A stretch of 64,000 nucleotides of DNA, taken from the NCBI GenBank assembly GCA_001695595.3, contig MBPM02000015.1, positions 806,001-870,000 on the forward strand, in the 5' to 3' direction. Position numbers and translations under genes: made by a program. The DNA comes from Plasmopara viticola. Its lineage: Eukaryota; Oomycota; Peronosporomycetes; Peronosporales; Peronosporaceae. A model generated the notes under the pieces. The model worked only from the letters and a program-made list of their open reading frames with translations, was not told the origin of the DNA and made no database searches. Shown here piece by piece: positions 22,887 through 34,334 of this stretch (position 1 is the stretch's first letter; each line of letters starts with the position of its first letter).

Positions 22887-24485
22887 TTAGTTTCCTTCCT
22901 CTTCGACGTCCGGGTCCACAATCTGGCGTAGGGCGTCCGGCACATAGTCAAAAAGTGGCTTATCCTCCACAGCATAGGGTTCAATGAGACTAGAGCCGTC
23001 GTCATGAGCCGCAGCCTCCAACGCATCGCACGCTTCTAGGAACGTCATTGCGTCCAGTTCATCGTACGTAAGTTTCGTCGCCTCAACAAACTTTTGAATC
23101 CGAAAGCTGCGAGCGAGTTTGTTGACCGTGATATTGTCGGGTGACTGCACCAGCTCCGTGTCCACAATGTTAATGCCAATTTCCGAGTCGCTAGTCATGC
23201 TGCGACGATTCCAATTGGCCGAGCCCAGCGACACGTACACGTCGTCGACAATCACTAGCTTACTGTGAATGTAAAGCTCTTTGGACTCTTTGGTCGAGTA
23301 CAATTTAAATTTGTCCGGGAACGCCTTTTGGATCGGAGCGACCATGTCGTACAAGTACTTGGCGTACCCCGTGTACCCCGCCTCGACCGTTCGTTGCACA
23401 ATCACAATCAGTCGCTCGATACTCGGCATCATATCCATAATGGCCTCCAGGAGCTCAGGAACCAAAATAAAGTATTGGTCCTGGATAAAAATATAGTTCT
23501 GTGCATTGCGAATGGCTTTGATACGTGCGTGGAAGATGGATTGTTCGCCTTGTGGGGCAAACGCATAGTGATCATAGTCCGGACTAAAGGTACGGCACAG
23601 CTGAACCGTGTGCGTCCCGTCGTCAGCAATGTCGAGCGGGACGTCGGCTTCGTGAATGGGCGGGAGCTTGCAAAAGTCGGGATTCTCAAAGTCCAACAGG
23701 TCATCCATCAGGTCCTGCGACGGCTTGTGGTCTGAATTCCAGCGGTCAAAAAAGTTTTGCGCCACATCCAGGGCAGCAGGGCCCTCGATGCGAGCGTGAG
23801 CATCCAGCCACCCGTTCCACTGCGCCTTGATCCCCGTGCGCTCTCGTACTTCAGCCTGGTCGTGTTCAATCGTGTCCCACCGATCGTTAGTCAGGTCCAC
23901 ACCGCCTACGTACGCCACAAGATTGCGTCCTTTGCGTACAATCACGGACTTTTGATGATGCGATGACGTGGCGTGCGGCAGACGGTCATCGTACACGAAG
24001 CGGGCGGTGCCATAATTCTCGGGGGGTGGCAGCGCGTTGATGAGATCGCGCACTTCGTGGTTTTGGGCACGTTCAGTAATGTTCGACCACACGAGCATCC
24101 GCCAGTCAGCTCCACGCTTGACGGCTTGATCGGCCAAGTCACAGAGCTTTGTTTCGGGCTCGTGTGGCTTGAAAGGTACGTTGCAAGTGCCCCACCCAGT
24201 GAGATACACGACGTCTCCACGACGCACTTCCATCATGTCGTCGGCCACGTCACTGAAGTACGGAGCGGTGGCCGCGTAGAGCTTGACGCGATTGCCTCTG
24301 GTGTAGAGTTGGATACCCTCGCGTTTGTGACCATCGCGCGAAGTGCGCAACTCCTGCTCAGTAAGGAACCACCGCGCTGGCTCAAGGTAAGGCTGATCAA
24401 AGGGAGCTGTCGCTTCCTTCGTGGGCTTCTTTTCACTTTGAAAGGGGTCGAGAATAAATTGGAAGGCACGGCTGATCCCGTCCAT
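22887..24485 (-). CDS. Phospholipase D-like protein 2 (tandem paralogue)
   Basis: Single-exon, 532 residues, same orientation as its neighbour and colinear with it over nearly the whole length; it lacks about 10 N-terminal residues and the LKKCH tail. The two HKD regions are HHQKSVIV...GGVDLTNDRWD and IHSKLVIVDDVYVSLGSANWNRRSM. As in the neighbour, the first motif has Arg where most PLDs have Asp (HQKSVIVR), while the second is complete. Conserved shared blocks include ATAPFDQPYLEP, SNITERAQNHEVRDLINA and AQN(F/Y)IFIQDQYFILVPELL. No signal peptide or lipid-binding domain is visible. Likely role: phosphatidic-acid-producing or related phosphodiester-cleaving enzyme. The pair arose by local duplication, and both copies are intact, implying selection on each. 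Confidence 0.95.
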   Translation of the reverse strand: MDGISRAFQFILDPFQSEKKPTKEATAPFDQPYLEPARWFLTEQELRTSRDGHKREGIQLYTRGNRVKLYAATAPYFSDVADDMMEVRRGDVVYLTGWGTCNVPFKPHEPETKLCDLADQAVKRGADWRMLVWSNITERAQNHEVRDLINALPPPENYGTARFVYDDRLPHATSSHHQKSVIVRKGRNLVAYVGGVDLTNDRWDTIEHDQAEVRERTGIKAQWNGWLDAHARIEGPAALDVAQNFFDRWNSDHKPSQDLMDDLLDFENPDFCKLPPIHEADVPLDIADDGTHTVQLCRTFSPDYDHYAFAPQGEQSIFHARIKAIRNAQNYIFIQDQYFILVPELLEAIMDMMPSIERLIVIVQRTVEAGYTGYAKYLYDMVAPIQKAFPDKFKLYSTKESKELYIHSKLVIVDDVYVSLGSANWNRRSMTSDSEIGINIVDTELVQSPDNITVNKLARSFRIQKFVEATKLTYDELDAMTFLEACDALEAAAHDDGSSLIEPYAVEDKPLFDYVPDALRQIVDPDVEEEGN

Positions 24486-24552
24486 GATTGCGAGGCACGT
24501 ACTCGATTAAAATAAAGGGGGGGTTCAACCTTAGTTTGAGAGCGAAGAAGCC

Positions 24553-24559
24553 AGAATGA
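24553..24559 (-). promoter_or_regulatory. Putative Inr core of the second PLD-like gene
   Basis: Minus-strand TCATTCT, 68-74 nt upstream of the ATG, fits the oomycete TCATTYY core; the downstream flanking part is weak. Confidence 0.35.
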
Positions 24560-25835
24560 GGAAGAAGAGATCTTTGCCGGCGTTGTCCATCAGACACTGG
24601 ACAAAATGGATTTTATGAATCAGCGTCCTTGAAGAATGGTGGCTACCGGTATTTATAGCAGTAATGATCCTAAATTGGTATCTAATGAACTTATAATCGT
24701 CAAAGTGTAATACTTGACCGTCAACACTCACATCTTCCTGCATGTGCAAGGTGCTTTGTAGCCCCGTCACAGTATCCTTAATGTTGCTGCTGGCAACTGC
24801 TACTGAAAATGTTATATTCCTTTCACGTGCTCACAAAAGCTCGGGTTTATAAAATAGTAAAACTCTAATTATATTAGGCCTTTTGACCTAATTAATTTGA
24901 TCATACTAATGACCAAACAGGGGACAGATGACCAATAGGTGCCACAACACCAAATTAACCTCTGAGCGCTTATTTCAAAGGCTATGTCAGAAACGGACCT
25001 TGTGCCTGCAGGACACGAAAGCTGCGCCTGTGACGTGGGCGGCGAGTGTATAAAAGTTCGCCCGCTAAGCAAGAAAAATTGAAACAGTCCGGCAGAAAAT
25101 GCGCGTTTAACAATCTGCCTTGTTCAGTAGTCCACACACGCCTTTGCAGCCAGGCGATGATTATGGTAAATACCCATCACGCTCTTCGCCCGCTAGGGCC
25201 GTGAAGAAGCCTCAGGCTAATGACGCTATCAAAACAATCTCATTGCCTGGGATTACCCCCTATAGGTGTTTGCAGACAGGCATAAGGACTCATAAACTGT
25301 GGGCAAATACCCGACATGGGACCTTCTGGTTACTAAGGCGACTAAGCTTGGGAATTGGAAGAAAGAGGGCGAGCTCAAAGACAGCAAATTGCGATACAAT
25401 TTTTGGGGCAAAGTCGATAGTATTATAGTGTATGCGAATCTACATTTAGCCGTCCAGTGGGAGGTCTACTACTTCTTTGTGGACCTTAGGTTTGACGAAG
25501 GGGAGGGAAAAGGATAACGAATGAGTACTGCCGAACTGAATTCGGCAATGGCGCTGCGCAAAACGCGTAACTGCTTTGCGCGACGCGAGGGCCAACTGAA
25601 AATCTCTTTTCGCATAGCATCTATAAATGTAATTCAATAAAAAAACGTTGTTATCGCGCGAGCTTTGATGGCTTTGAGGAATGTCATAGCAGCACATCGA
25701 ATCCCACCAAAGTATTTCACTTGGTATGTTCAAAATATGAAGTGAAGGGTGATATGGGGACCCTTGGGTACCATCACAATCACAGTTCAAATAAGTAGCC
25801 TAATATGAGAATGGGTAAATTTTACAGGTATAAAC
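24560..25835. other. Region upstream of PLD-like 2, no clear gene
   Basis: Contains the promoter side of the PLD-like 2 gene and then AT-rich DNA. Overlapping open frames at 25120-25517 (102 and 72 codons) read as moderately protein-like (for example NTRHGTFWLLRRL in one frame and KYPTWDLLVTKATKLGNWKK in another), which suggests a frameshifted remnant of something coding, but I recognise no family. Confidence 0.35.
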
Positions 25836-26665
25836 TCAACCGCCGCTGACGAGAAATGACAATTCTTGGTGCTAGAGGAGCCAGCACCAGAAGGCCTTGA
25901 GGGAAGGATTTACCAGGCTTCGATCTTGGCCTTGCCTGACAAGCCAAAGTAGTAAGTATCTTTTGCAGCATTCACGCCTATGGCATCGGCTGTACGTTAT
26001 TGCAAGTGGAAGTGAGCGATTCATTTCATTTAATCTACACTGCTCATGGCTACTAAAGATGCAAGCCCGTTCATGACTAGGATTTACTTGCTATGAAGTA
26101 CGCGTTGATAAAAGTCCGAGCTTGGTCATTTGAATCACGCATTCTTGAGGATGGAGGTATATTTGTTTTCATTTTTGAGAAATGAGTTGACAATAAAGAC
26201 CGCATTTTCGCCAAATTTTGGCGAGCGCTGTTGCGTTACCCGCTAGCTAATGTCAACAGCAGGCCTTTCCCCGATCGATTGTTAGACGGAAAAAATCGGG
26301 TGCTTGAAGGCACACTGCGCAGCATGTGCGCTGAGCTTCCACATTCGTGATCTCACAAGTTATCAAATGTTGATTTTGTGCTCAGCAATGCAGTTTTTCT
26401 TTTACAGACGCTGCACTGATTTCTGTAAATGGGCTGAGACACTCTCAAGTTTCGCTGGCTTATTGATTAGCTGAGGGGGGCTTTAAACAAATTTCGCTAA
26501 GAATCTTCATTTGAAGATGACTTTTTACAAAAACTTTCGTCGGAATTTGCCAATTGATAATTAGCGAGGCAAGGGACGCGATTGCATTCGCCTAAAAATA
26601 AGCGAATTTTCAGGCAAACACGTGAGAGAAAATTAGTTGAAGTATTGCTAATTATCAAATTTAAG
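25835..26665. repeat. Dispersed repeat family X, copy 1 (direct match to 54.48-55.23 kb)
   Basis: Landmarks shared with the second copy in the same order are GAGCCAGCA(C/T)CAGAA, CAGGCTTCG, AGCCCGTTCATGAC, TTTTGGCGAGCGCTGTT, CAACAGCAGGCC and TTGATTTTGTGCTCAGCAAT. The proximal part has a short coding look (VLEEPAPEGLEGRIYQAS...) followed by a GTAAGT-like donor, so this may be two decayed copies of an intron-containing gene or of a transposable element. No family recognised. Confidence 0.75.
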
Positions 26666-26811
26666 TGATGGGGTTTATACATTTTAGCAAAAAGAAATAA
26701 CATTTCGTCGGACCTGTTACGATCCCGGAGGGCGTGCGCTATTAACCTAATAACAACAATATAGACGCGACCAACATCTATGCAGGTCGTTCATAAATTT
26801 ATTTAGGATCC

Positions 26812-27150
26812 TCAGGGCTCCGATCCCCATGAGAGGCTTGAGGTGTCTCTATTGTGTCTTTGAGCCGCTGTTCCCGTGCCCTCGTTGGTCAGACAAATAC
26901 GGTAGCCATACGGTGGCTGGCTATACCTTAAACCACCATAGTATAGGTCATTAGGCTGAGTGATCGCGTACTCCTTAGGCCGTGCTCTTTTGAGCGGGTA
27001 GCCAGGCTCGGAATTTGCCGTGATAGCAGGCGACGTGTTGACGAAATTTGAAGTCTTCGGGCTAAAGTGCACAGAGATAGATCCGACTGAGAAGTTAATG
27101 GCTCACATCGCCATAGAAGTTCGTCAGGTCTTTAGATTTCGGGGTCTTCC
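26812..27150. repeat. Dispersed repeat Y, copy 1 (inverted match to 53.87-54.24 kb)
   Basis: The reverse complement of 53870-54240 matches this block, for example GAGATAGATCC(G/A)ACT, ATGGCTCAC(A/T)TCGCCATA and TGAGCGGGT(A/G)GCCAGGCTCG. The minus strand retains an 86-codon frame (27072-26812) and the plus strand reads EIDPTEKLMAHIAIEVRQVF. The second copy reads EIDPTRIFMAHFAIKVRQAF on its equivalent strand, so that peptide may once have been coding. The sequence looks transposon-derived (gag-like?) but is unassigned. Confidence 0.75.
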
Positions 27151-30100
27151 TGGATGAGCCGCGGTCTAAACTCCGAAACGATCTCAGAAAAACTTTCAAA
27201 CGCGTACGCAAGAGCTGCGACTTTTTATTATGCAGGCAGGCTTTTACAAGGCTTCTTGAGCTCCAACCTCAATGTGGGACTTAGTGAAGCAGAGGCGCTC
27301 ACATGGGCGGCAGAGCGAAAATTGGCTACCCCGGTAAGGACCGTTCTGAAGACGCAATTGGGTCTCCTGACGGAGATGTATCAGTCTAACACCCTGATAC
27401 ACTTGCCCGTACAGTTTGCAGTCTGCCGCTTCAGTTTTTCCTTCAAGGGCTCTTAAGCTCTAAAAAGCCAAGTTACCAAAATGTGAACCATCTACACAGA
27501 TATAGGTCTTATCTAGTAGGGCGCCCGGCCCCTACTGGATACCAGCTTTATCTGACTTTGGAGGCATTGCTTCAACCGACGGCTCTCTGCGGCCCTTGGG
27601 TGTGACGAAGGTCCAGTTCCTTGGCTCTATAACAGATCGAAAGGTAGAAAATTTTGCTTTATTCGGTAGCGCGTAGGGCCCCTAATATTAGCCTCAAGTT
27701 GATGGGTCCATGAACACCACTTTTTCGGATCGTTTAAAGCACCGAAGTGCCCATCCACGGCATTCCGGAGAGAAGAGCCTGTCTTTCAATGTGCCCCACT
27801 TGACGAGTGTTTTGAATCGCAACTTCCACAGCTTCTGTCTACATTTGAAAGAGTTGAGTGAAGTGCAAAAGGCTACAGTCTAAATACTGACTATCTATCA
27901 CTTTTCTCCACCCTAATCTCAGTGAATGCACTTAATTTTACTCGGTAGAATGGCAGGCAATATATGCATCCTGTACCCCTTGTAATGCTTTAATACACAG
28001 AGTGGTATAGGTTCCGGCAGGGTGCCTGCCAACAGTCTTTTCTGGTTTATAATGGCAAGTCCGTTTGAAGTACAGATAATTGACATGATTTAATGGCTTG
28101 CTACATATACAGCCTCATTATTTAAGTTTTGCTTACGAAGTAGAAGAACGACGTTGTATCTTAAGGTCGCAACAAATTGTATCGACGTACAGAGCAATTT
28201 GAAAGGCTCACTGGCAGTCGTAAAGGTACAATATATAGCACGCATTTCAGCTGTATTGAGGTTGCTTATCTTTCACTGGTTCACTTGACGACAGCCAAAC
28301 TTTGATGGCAAAGCTTGAAAAATTGATTGTCTCTGCCACGACAAGTGTTAAGAACATTTGCAGTTACCTTTGCGGGGAGCCTTTATTTAGTCTTTCCATT
28401 AATACAGTCACTTCGACGTGTTATAGGATTGACGCTCCAATTTTAATAGGCCGTCAACTTTCTGAAGTCTATCAATATCCAAGCTACACGATCATTTAAG
28501 CCTAAACATCGTCGACATCGAGAGGCAAAAAAGACGAATATTCCCCTTAACTCCGTCCGATCCCTGTTCGTGGGATTGTGACTCAAACCACCAAGCCGAA
28601 TAGTCCGTGAATAGTAACATGCATTTGTCACTTTAATCTTAACCAACGCTCTTAAGCTCGTACGTCGATCACCGCGTGCTAACGAGCAGCCCGTTTAATC
28701 ACAGCTCACCCCAAGCGCTTTGTATTCATTTTCCGATCGATTGCTTGTGCTTGACACACACCTTAAAGTTTGTACCACATACCGAGGATGCCTGCAGAAT
28801 GACGGCTCTGGACCCGACGATAAGATGTACGCAGCTCTAAGAACGAGCCGTTAGTTCGGATTAAATTTACCATGAAAAAAGCTGCACTCATTTGACGGCT
28901 CAAAAGAAGTGAACGTTTGGTACCCGTCCTGCAAACCGAACTGGTGGTATTTTCGCCTTTTAAATAATCTGAGAATGACCGTTACTATCAGCGCTGGCTA
29001 TAATGTCTTCATGCAATTTGCGACAGTGTCCCCAGCAAAGCTGATGGGCAATTACAGCGGTACCTACAGCTGTAATTCCACTGGCTAAATAATTGGCGTT
29101 GCCAGTGAAATGCTCTCCTCCGCACAAGGTCCGTACGACCATGCTACTGTAAGCACTACTTCTGAAACGATCACCAGGGTCCTTGTAATACTTTCTGCTT
29201 GAGACCCATGCACCTCTAGATCTAGTTTTTTAAGAAGCGGTCTTGCCAAAACCGCTTTTCTTCTTACTAAAAAGTGAATATGTTATCAGGAAGCTTTTGC
29301 TGAAGTTGGGACATGAGATCTAAAAAAATGATCGCTTCACTTCAAGAGGTACTTGGTCTATTCCTGACGATGGCGTCGCACAAGAATTACTTTTCACGTA
29401 ATAAGAGCGCTCGCCTTCATCATCAAGGGGAAAGAAAAGATCAATGTCCTCGCATCGTGCGGTGCAGTGTGTGCTCTTTACTACGATGTCGCTCGCGATC
29501 GGTATCTGCCGATCATCACTCAGGAACTGGTAAGCCGTAGTTACGACGACGTCGACGATCTATGTCAGATTTTTCAGCTCCAAGATTTCAGATCTTCTCC
29601 GTCCAAATGCTGAACTTTTAGCGTGTAGTCGCGTCTCTAAAGCAAATCGCTTTACTGCTTCCTTCAAGACAAAACTTGTGACAAAATCAAGCTCAACTTT
29701 AGATGGATCGGACTCTCGTGGCTCTGGGGTAACCTTACAAAAACACCCAAAGCCAACCTTAGGATTAACTTCATTGCCTTATAATCTCATTTGGACTTGC
29801 TGGCAACACTTTCGCTTTAATCATAATGCGGCTTAATTTGAATGTGTTCATATTTTTTAAAAACGTCGATCGTATACATCAAGTTCTATTAGCTATGTCT
29901 TGATACAGTCCAACGAAGCGTAGGCGCAAATTGGTGTTAGAGATAGCTGTATCAGAGTTTTGAGAAAGAATGTAGTGTGGAATGAAGCTAAATGTCCAAA
30001 AACTGTTTCATCATTGTTCTTCATATCCTGTCGATCCGTACATTTTACGATCATCTTAAATTTCGGCCATTTTGTCACGTGCATGTCTCGAATATATTTA

Positions 30101-30295
30101 ACACAAAGCTTTAGACTTGCTTACGCGCTGAGAGAAAATTTTAGCAAGCTACTTGGGTATGCTCCTATTCGAAACGAGAACCACAATGTAGTAGCGCTTT
30201 AAGTATGCGAAGATTAGTAATTTTGCTCGCGTAAATGGCGTGTAGCTTCCTGAGGCATGATTGGCATTGTTTAATACAAATTTGACGATCTGTAG
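27151..30295. other. 3-kb repeat-derived stretch with coding remnants
   Basis: No intact gene. A 100-codon frame at 27154-27456 (MSRGLNSETISEKLSN...) continues from repeat Y and is probably part of the same mobile element. At 29395-29530 a frame reads ALAFIIKGKEKINVLASCG and then CALYYDVARDRYLPIITQEL, ending at a GTAAGC donor-like site; a further protein-like stretch (DKIKLNFRWIGLSWLWGNLT) follows near 29680-29740. These look like exons of a decayed gene or element that I do not recognise. The remainder is AT-rich. Confidence 0.4.
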
Positions 30296-32340
30296 AGCTT
30301 TCACATAACACTTCGCGTATACGCATTACAAATTAGATCTGGTCAGATCAGATTGCAGTTGTGAATTGAGTTTGCTCATGTGACGGGTTACGCGATATTG
30401 CACCAACCAAGAAATTCCACCTCTCTGACTCACATTTTGACTCGAAACTGTACATCACACAGATTTAAAGACGATCATGTTGCGTGGCGTAGCGACATAT
30501 GACCGGTATAAATCACGAATGGCTTACTGACTTACAGGTGAGCCCTAAGAATGACTGAAGGATACTTTACTAAAAGTAGCTCACTGTTTTAAACAGAGTA
30601 GTTTCTCTTGATAGCCTCAAGCTACCGAATTCTTAAGGGTGTCTTTTGATTTTTTCCCTGCCGATGGCAAATTCGACGTGTCATAGACGATCGTTCTTGT
30701 TCTGGCAAGACCGAATCAGACACATTTAGCAGGGTTTTCTGGCTTTGTCGAACGACTCCTGGTGTTGGATTTACAAACACGATCCGTATATGTTTTACAT
30801 TCGTCTAGCAGGTTATGTACTTTTCAAAGCAATCGGCAAAATAACGCCGCCTTACTAAGCCTTTCTAGTACGATTATTACCCACTTCATATTAGCATGCA
30901 TTATTGCAAGGTCTGCCCGAAAGGCCTTGTTTTTCAAAAAAATGTCAATTTTCCCGTACCAAGGACATGCTGCGCATACGCCCTGTAAGACCAGAAAAAT
31001 GCACCACGAGACTACACGACAACTCATATGCTTTAAAAGCTCTTGGGCATGACCAAAATTGCTTAGATTTTAACTCTCGAAGTGCTATTTGTGGTCTATG
31101 GTATGTTGCTATCTTGCATAGGGATTTTCTCCTATTTAATGACATTAGCTGACAAAGGCGGGCATTGCACATCCTGCCATGTAGTTGTGCAGCGCATCAC
31201 TTCTAGAAGTTGTCATCGGTGCCGTAGTGGTAGACATAGTGCTTGATATAAACGTGTATACTGCCTGACATTTTAACTCTTGACACAAAATGTCGGTGCA
31301 AAGTCTGGAATTCCTTGTTCAAGCAAGTCTGCCTAGTACATAGTACCAAGGCACGCCAGTGACATCACACGGCTCCTGTGACAAAGGTGGCGGCCGTGGC
31401 ACGCTCCTAGAAGTTTCATGGCTCATACTTTTGTCGGGTAGTAATGCCGAAAACGATTCTCGTAAGGTCATGTTCTTTACTTAAGACAGTTCGAGTATGG
31501 TCAAGCCCTTAAAATCACTCCGCCTACCAAAGGAGACCTTAGACAGATTCACCCAATAGTGACCGGAAGTTTAAGTCGTACGGCCACATCTTCGACTATC
31601 TCATCGGTCTTAAAAGGCTCTTCAAGCTTTGCCAGATGTTTTCCCCAGCTCAAAATAAGCATATATGCATTGTATAATCGAGAATTATTATTCTCCTACA
31701 CAGCCAAGCGCTACGTCACCTACCCACATGTCGACGTAGAATTACATCGCTTAAGGCGAGAGTCCCCGCGCTGCTTGATGAGCACTATGCATCATCGTCT
31801 TTTCTATTAGAAATTCGAAGGTCTCCGAGATACGTTCCGTGTCGTATTACACCCATGCATTAAAGCACCAATGTTTGCATCAGTTTTGAGCAAAAAGACC
31901 ACAAACTGGCCACTCGACATACGTTCGAAGAGAGAAAGCCCAAGTTTCTTGACCTCAGGCCGACTTTGTTACGGTGGACATACGGCGAACGCTTTCCACG
32001 ACAAGATTTCTCAGTGAGCTATAGGCCACTCCACATGTGTCAGAAGATCAGCGTCCCAGATACATCGATCTTTTATCGACTGTGTCACGCTGGACAAAAA
32101 AAGCAAGCGCTGTCCACAATAAGCGTTTGTCAACGGTTTACGTGCCAGTTCACGTGTGTTTAGAAGGAATAGCTTCTACTCGAGCTAACTATGCATACCG
32201 CAAGCGCTGTACACGATGAACATTTCTTAGCGGACTACGTGCTACTACAAGCGCATAGTCTGGACCTCATTTTGATGTTTCGTTATCCATTTTCTGTTTA
32301 CTACCTTGACCAGGCACGCTAAAATTTTCGTCCTATATTT
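30296..32340 (+). repeat. 2-kb direct duplication, copy 1 (match to 43.69-45.78 kb)
   Basis: From CACATAACAC at about 30302 to CACGCTAAAATTTTCGTC at about 32316, this matches 43694-45780 in the same orientation and order, at roughly 80% identity by eye with small indels. Shared landmarks include TCGAAACTGTACATCACAC, GCAAGGTCTGCCCGAA, GTCGGTGCA(A/G)AGTC and CAAGCGCTGTACACGATGA. Neither copy has a shared open frame over 100 codons, terminal inverted repeats, or TG...CA ends that I can see. Near the right end a ~50-bp unit (AAGCG...GTCCACAAT... and AAGCGCTGTACACGAT...) is itself repeated about 100 bp apart in both copies. Confidence 0.85.
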
Positions 32341-33845
32341 GGCTTTAGATATCACGGGTAGATGCAATTCGATGCTTCAACTTGCTGATATATAAATAAG
32401 TCGATAATACTTCTTTGAGCGCTTAAAGATTGCCAAGGCAAGCTGCATTTCCGTGTGGACCGCATCATAAAGCAGAAACGCTTTCGATAACCGAGAGCTT
32501 CTTGTAAAGTGCCGCGGATATTTGATATGTGTCCGACAAGCCCCGGCAAGCTTACCCAATAGTCACTGCAATTGGATTTCGAAGCATAAAAGCTTCGATA
32601 GCAAGTTCCGATGTTTTGCCGCATGTTGAAATACAATAGAATTGACTTTGTACACGCGGCTCGGAGCTATAATGCGATTGTGCCGAAATTAACATATCTC
32701 AAAAGTCAACTATCCCATGAGCAAACTGCACATTAAGGTTCTGGACGTGATGTACTTTTTAAGTGCTTGAGCTCTTGGTCGACATATTCCGTAGGCTTGC
32801 CTATTCAAAGCGTAGTAAGAAGGTACCCAGAGTTTTTACCGGACCGCTCATTCCTTCATTTTTTGCGATAGCTTTGTGTGGAGTTTAGTGCGCCCCCGAA
32901 AGCGAGCGTTTAGTCGCCGTGAGATCGCGCAAGAATAATTTCGTTATTCAAAACAAACTCCGCCGTTGATACGTGCCCTGCGCCATGGCTATATCAGTGG
33001 AATAACAGGATATACTCTTCCCCGTTACGGATAGCCACTAGTCTCAGTAACTACTAATTCTACCAGCCGGTGGACAGACCCTTTTAGAGAACTCCGTTAC
33101 CTGATTTCAATACAAAGAAAACCATGAGATGTTGTCTCGACCTATTTTTTTTTGTCTTCAATGGCGTCAATACAAAACAAAAAAAAGTATATAGGACAGA
33201 CATCCCTGCCCCTCAAAAATCGGTGTGGACCCCCTTACTTTAGGCAAAGTGAATTGACATAGACTTTATATATTTATACATTTTGATACCTTAGATCCGG
33301 CATCTTATTGGTATTTAAATACCGGCTATATGCAAATAGCTTGTTCTGAAAATAGACATTCCTAAGGTTCCTACCGTAATTGCAAACACAGGGTGAGAAA
33401 AGACATAAGGGATCTGAGTAGTCGTGAAATGGATGAATGTATAGCTTTCGCACGTTTTTTCTAGACAAGGCGCGTGAGATATTGGTAAGGTGTCCGTCGG
33501 GGACAATGATTTTACTGCTTCGAAATAACGGGAGCACCATGAGCAATGTAAGGAGCACTCGCTCGGCCCTTCGCCCGGAAAGAGCCAAAATATTACACTG
33601 ACGTCTAAAGCTTGCTTTCATTCTACCAGCCAAGACTATGACTCTGCCTGGAGCTTTCAAGCCCTACGTTCGACTCAATAGATAGCCGCTAATTCGCACA
33701 AACTGCTAGTATGCCCTCATACTAGTAAATGACTTATAAGTAACAATTGCCGCGGACCGAAGCAGTAAGGCAATACGAACTGAAAATGGATTTATTGATA
33801 CAAGTACTTGCCACTACTACTTCCTGGACAAGATACACGCTGCCC
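32341..33845. other. AT-rich stretch with an imperfect fold-back near 33.1 kb
   Basis: No recognisable gene. A 128-codon minus-strand frame (33660-33274) has no family motif or signal peptide and its codon composition is unremarkable. The imperfect inverted repeat at 33128-33206 is listed separately. Confidence 0.4.
33128..33206. repeat. ~80-bp imperfect fold-back (MITE-like)
   Basis: The left arm (GATGTTGTCTCGACCTAT followed by a T9 run) pairs imperfectly with the right arm (an A8 run, then GTATATAGGACAGACATC), around a ~20-nt centre. The size and arm structure suggest a small fold-back or miniature element. No target-site duplication was confirmed. Confidence 0.45.
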
Positions 33846-34334
33846 TTAATGCCAAACTTTCTTTTTGATGCGACGGAAGAATAGCTTTATCCTTCTTTTC
33901 AAGCGTTTCATTGCCTTATAGAAACGGCTGTATGAGACGGCATTCTTCGCGCCGCTGGACTTCGCTGGTATCAACGGCAACTTTCCATGCTTACGTTTGT
34001 ACGCTTTTGGGCGGACCCCACGTAGGTACAAGACAATGTTAGCAGGCAAGCGGAAAACATCCCTTCCAAATTGAGAGATAGGAGACCTCTCTTCGTGGCT
34101 GTTATAAGTAGATCTATCCATCTTAGATTCTTTCCTGGACTCCTCGGTGACTCGATGCATTCTCTGCGGCCGCATTTCGCTACGGTTGTCGAAAGCAACA
34201 ATCTGCTTACGATTTACGCTGTTTGACGCCACATTTCCCGTGAGAGTCTTGTCAAACTCCGATTTCGCTACGCCCTCGTCACAACATGCCAGCGAGCAGG
34301 TCAGTGTTACAATCAAAATGCCGCGAAGACGCAT
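33846..34334 (-). CDS. Secreted RXLR/EER-like effector candidate
   Basis: The open frame is longer, but the ATG at 34334-34332 is preferred because it begins a classic signal peptide (MRLRGILIVTLTCSLACC, cleavage likely around residues 17-22). The product is 162 residues. In the position expected of an RXLR motif there is a degenerate form (PQRMHR, residues 56-61), followed 20 residues later by a canonical EER (HEERS, 80-84). The effector domain (85-162) is very basic and ends in MKRLKRRIKLFFRRIKKKVW, which looks like a nuclear-localisation or membrane-binding helix. RXLR/EER proteins are secreted oomycete effectors that act inside host cells. There is no recognisable WY fold. The gene is intronless and isolated by about 10 kb upstream and 3.5 kb downstream of repeat DNA, as is usual for effectors. 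It could instead be a lineage-specific secreted protein with a chance EER. Confidence 0.65.
   Translation of the reverse strand: MRLRGILIVTLTCSLACCDEGVAKSEFDKTLTGNVASNSVNRKQIVAFDNRSEMRPQRMHRVTEESRKESKMDRSTYNSHEERSPISQFGRDVFRLPANIVLYLRGVRPKAYKRKHGKLPLIPAKSSGAKNAVSYSRFYKAMKRLKRRIKLFFRRIKKKVWH

Noticed and set aside
33274..33660. 128-codon minus-strand frame near the effector candidate
   Set aside because: No signal peptide, no motif, and it lies in repeat-like DNA.
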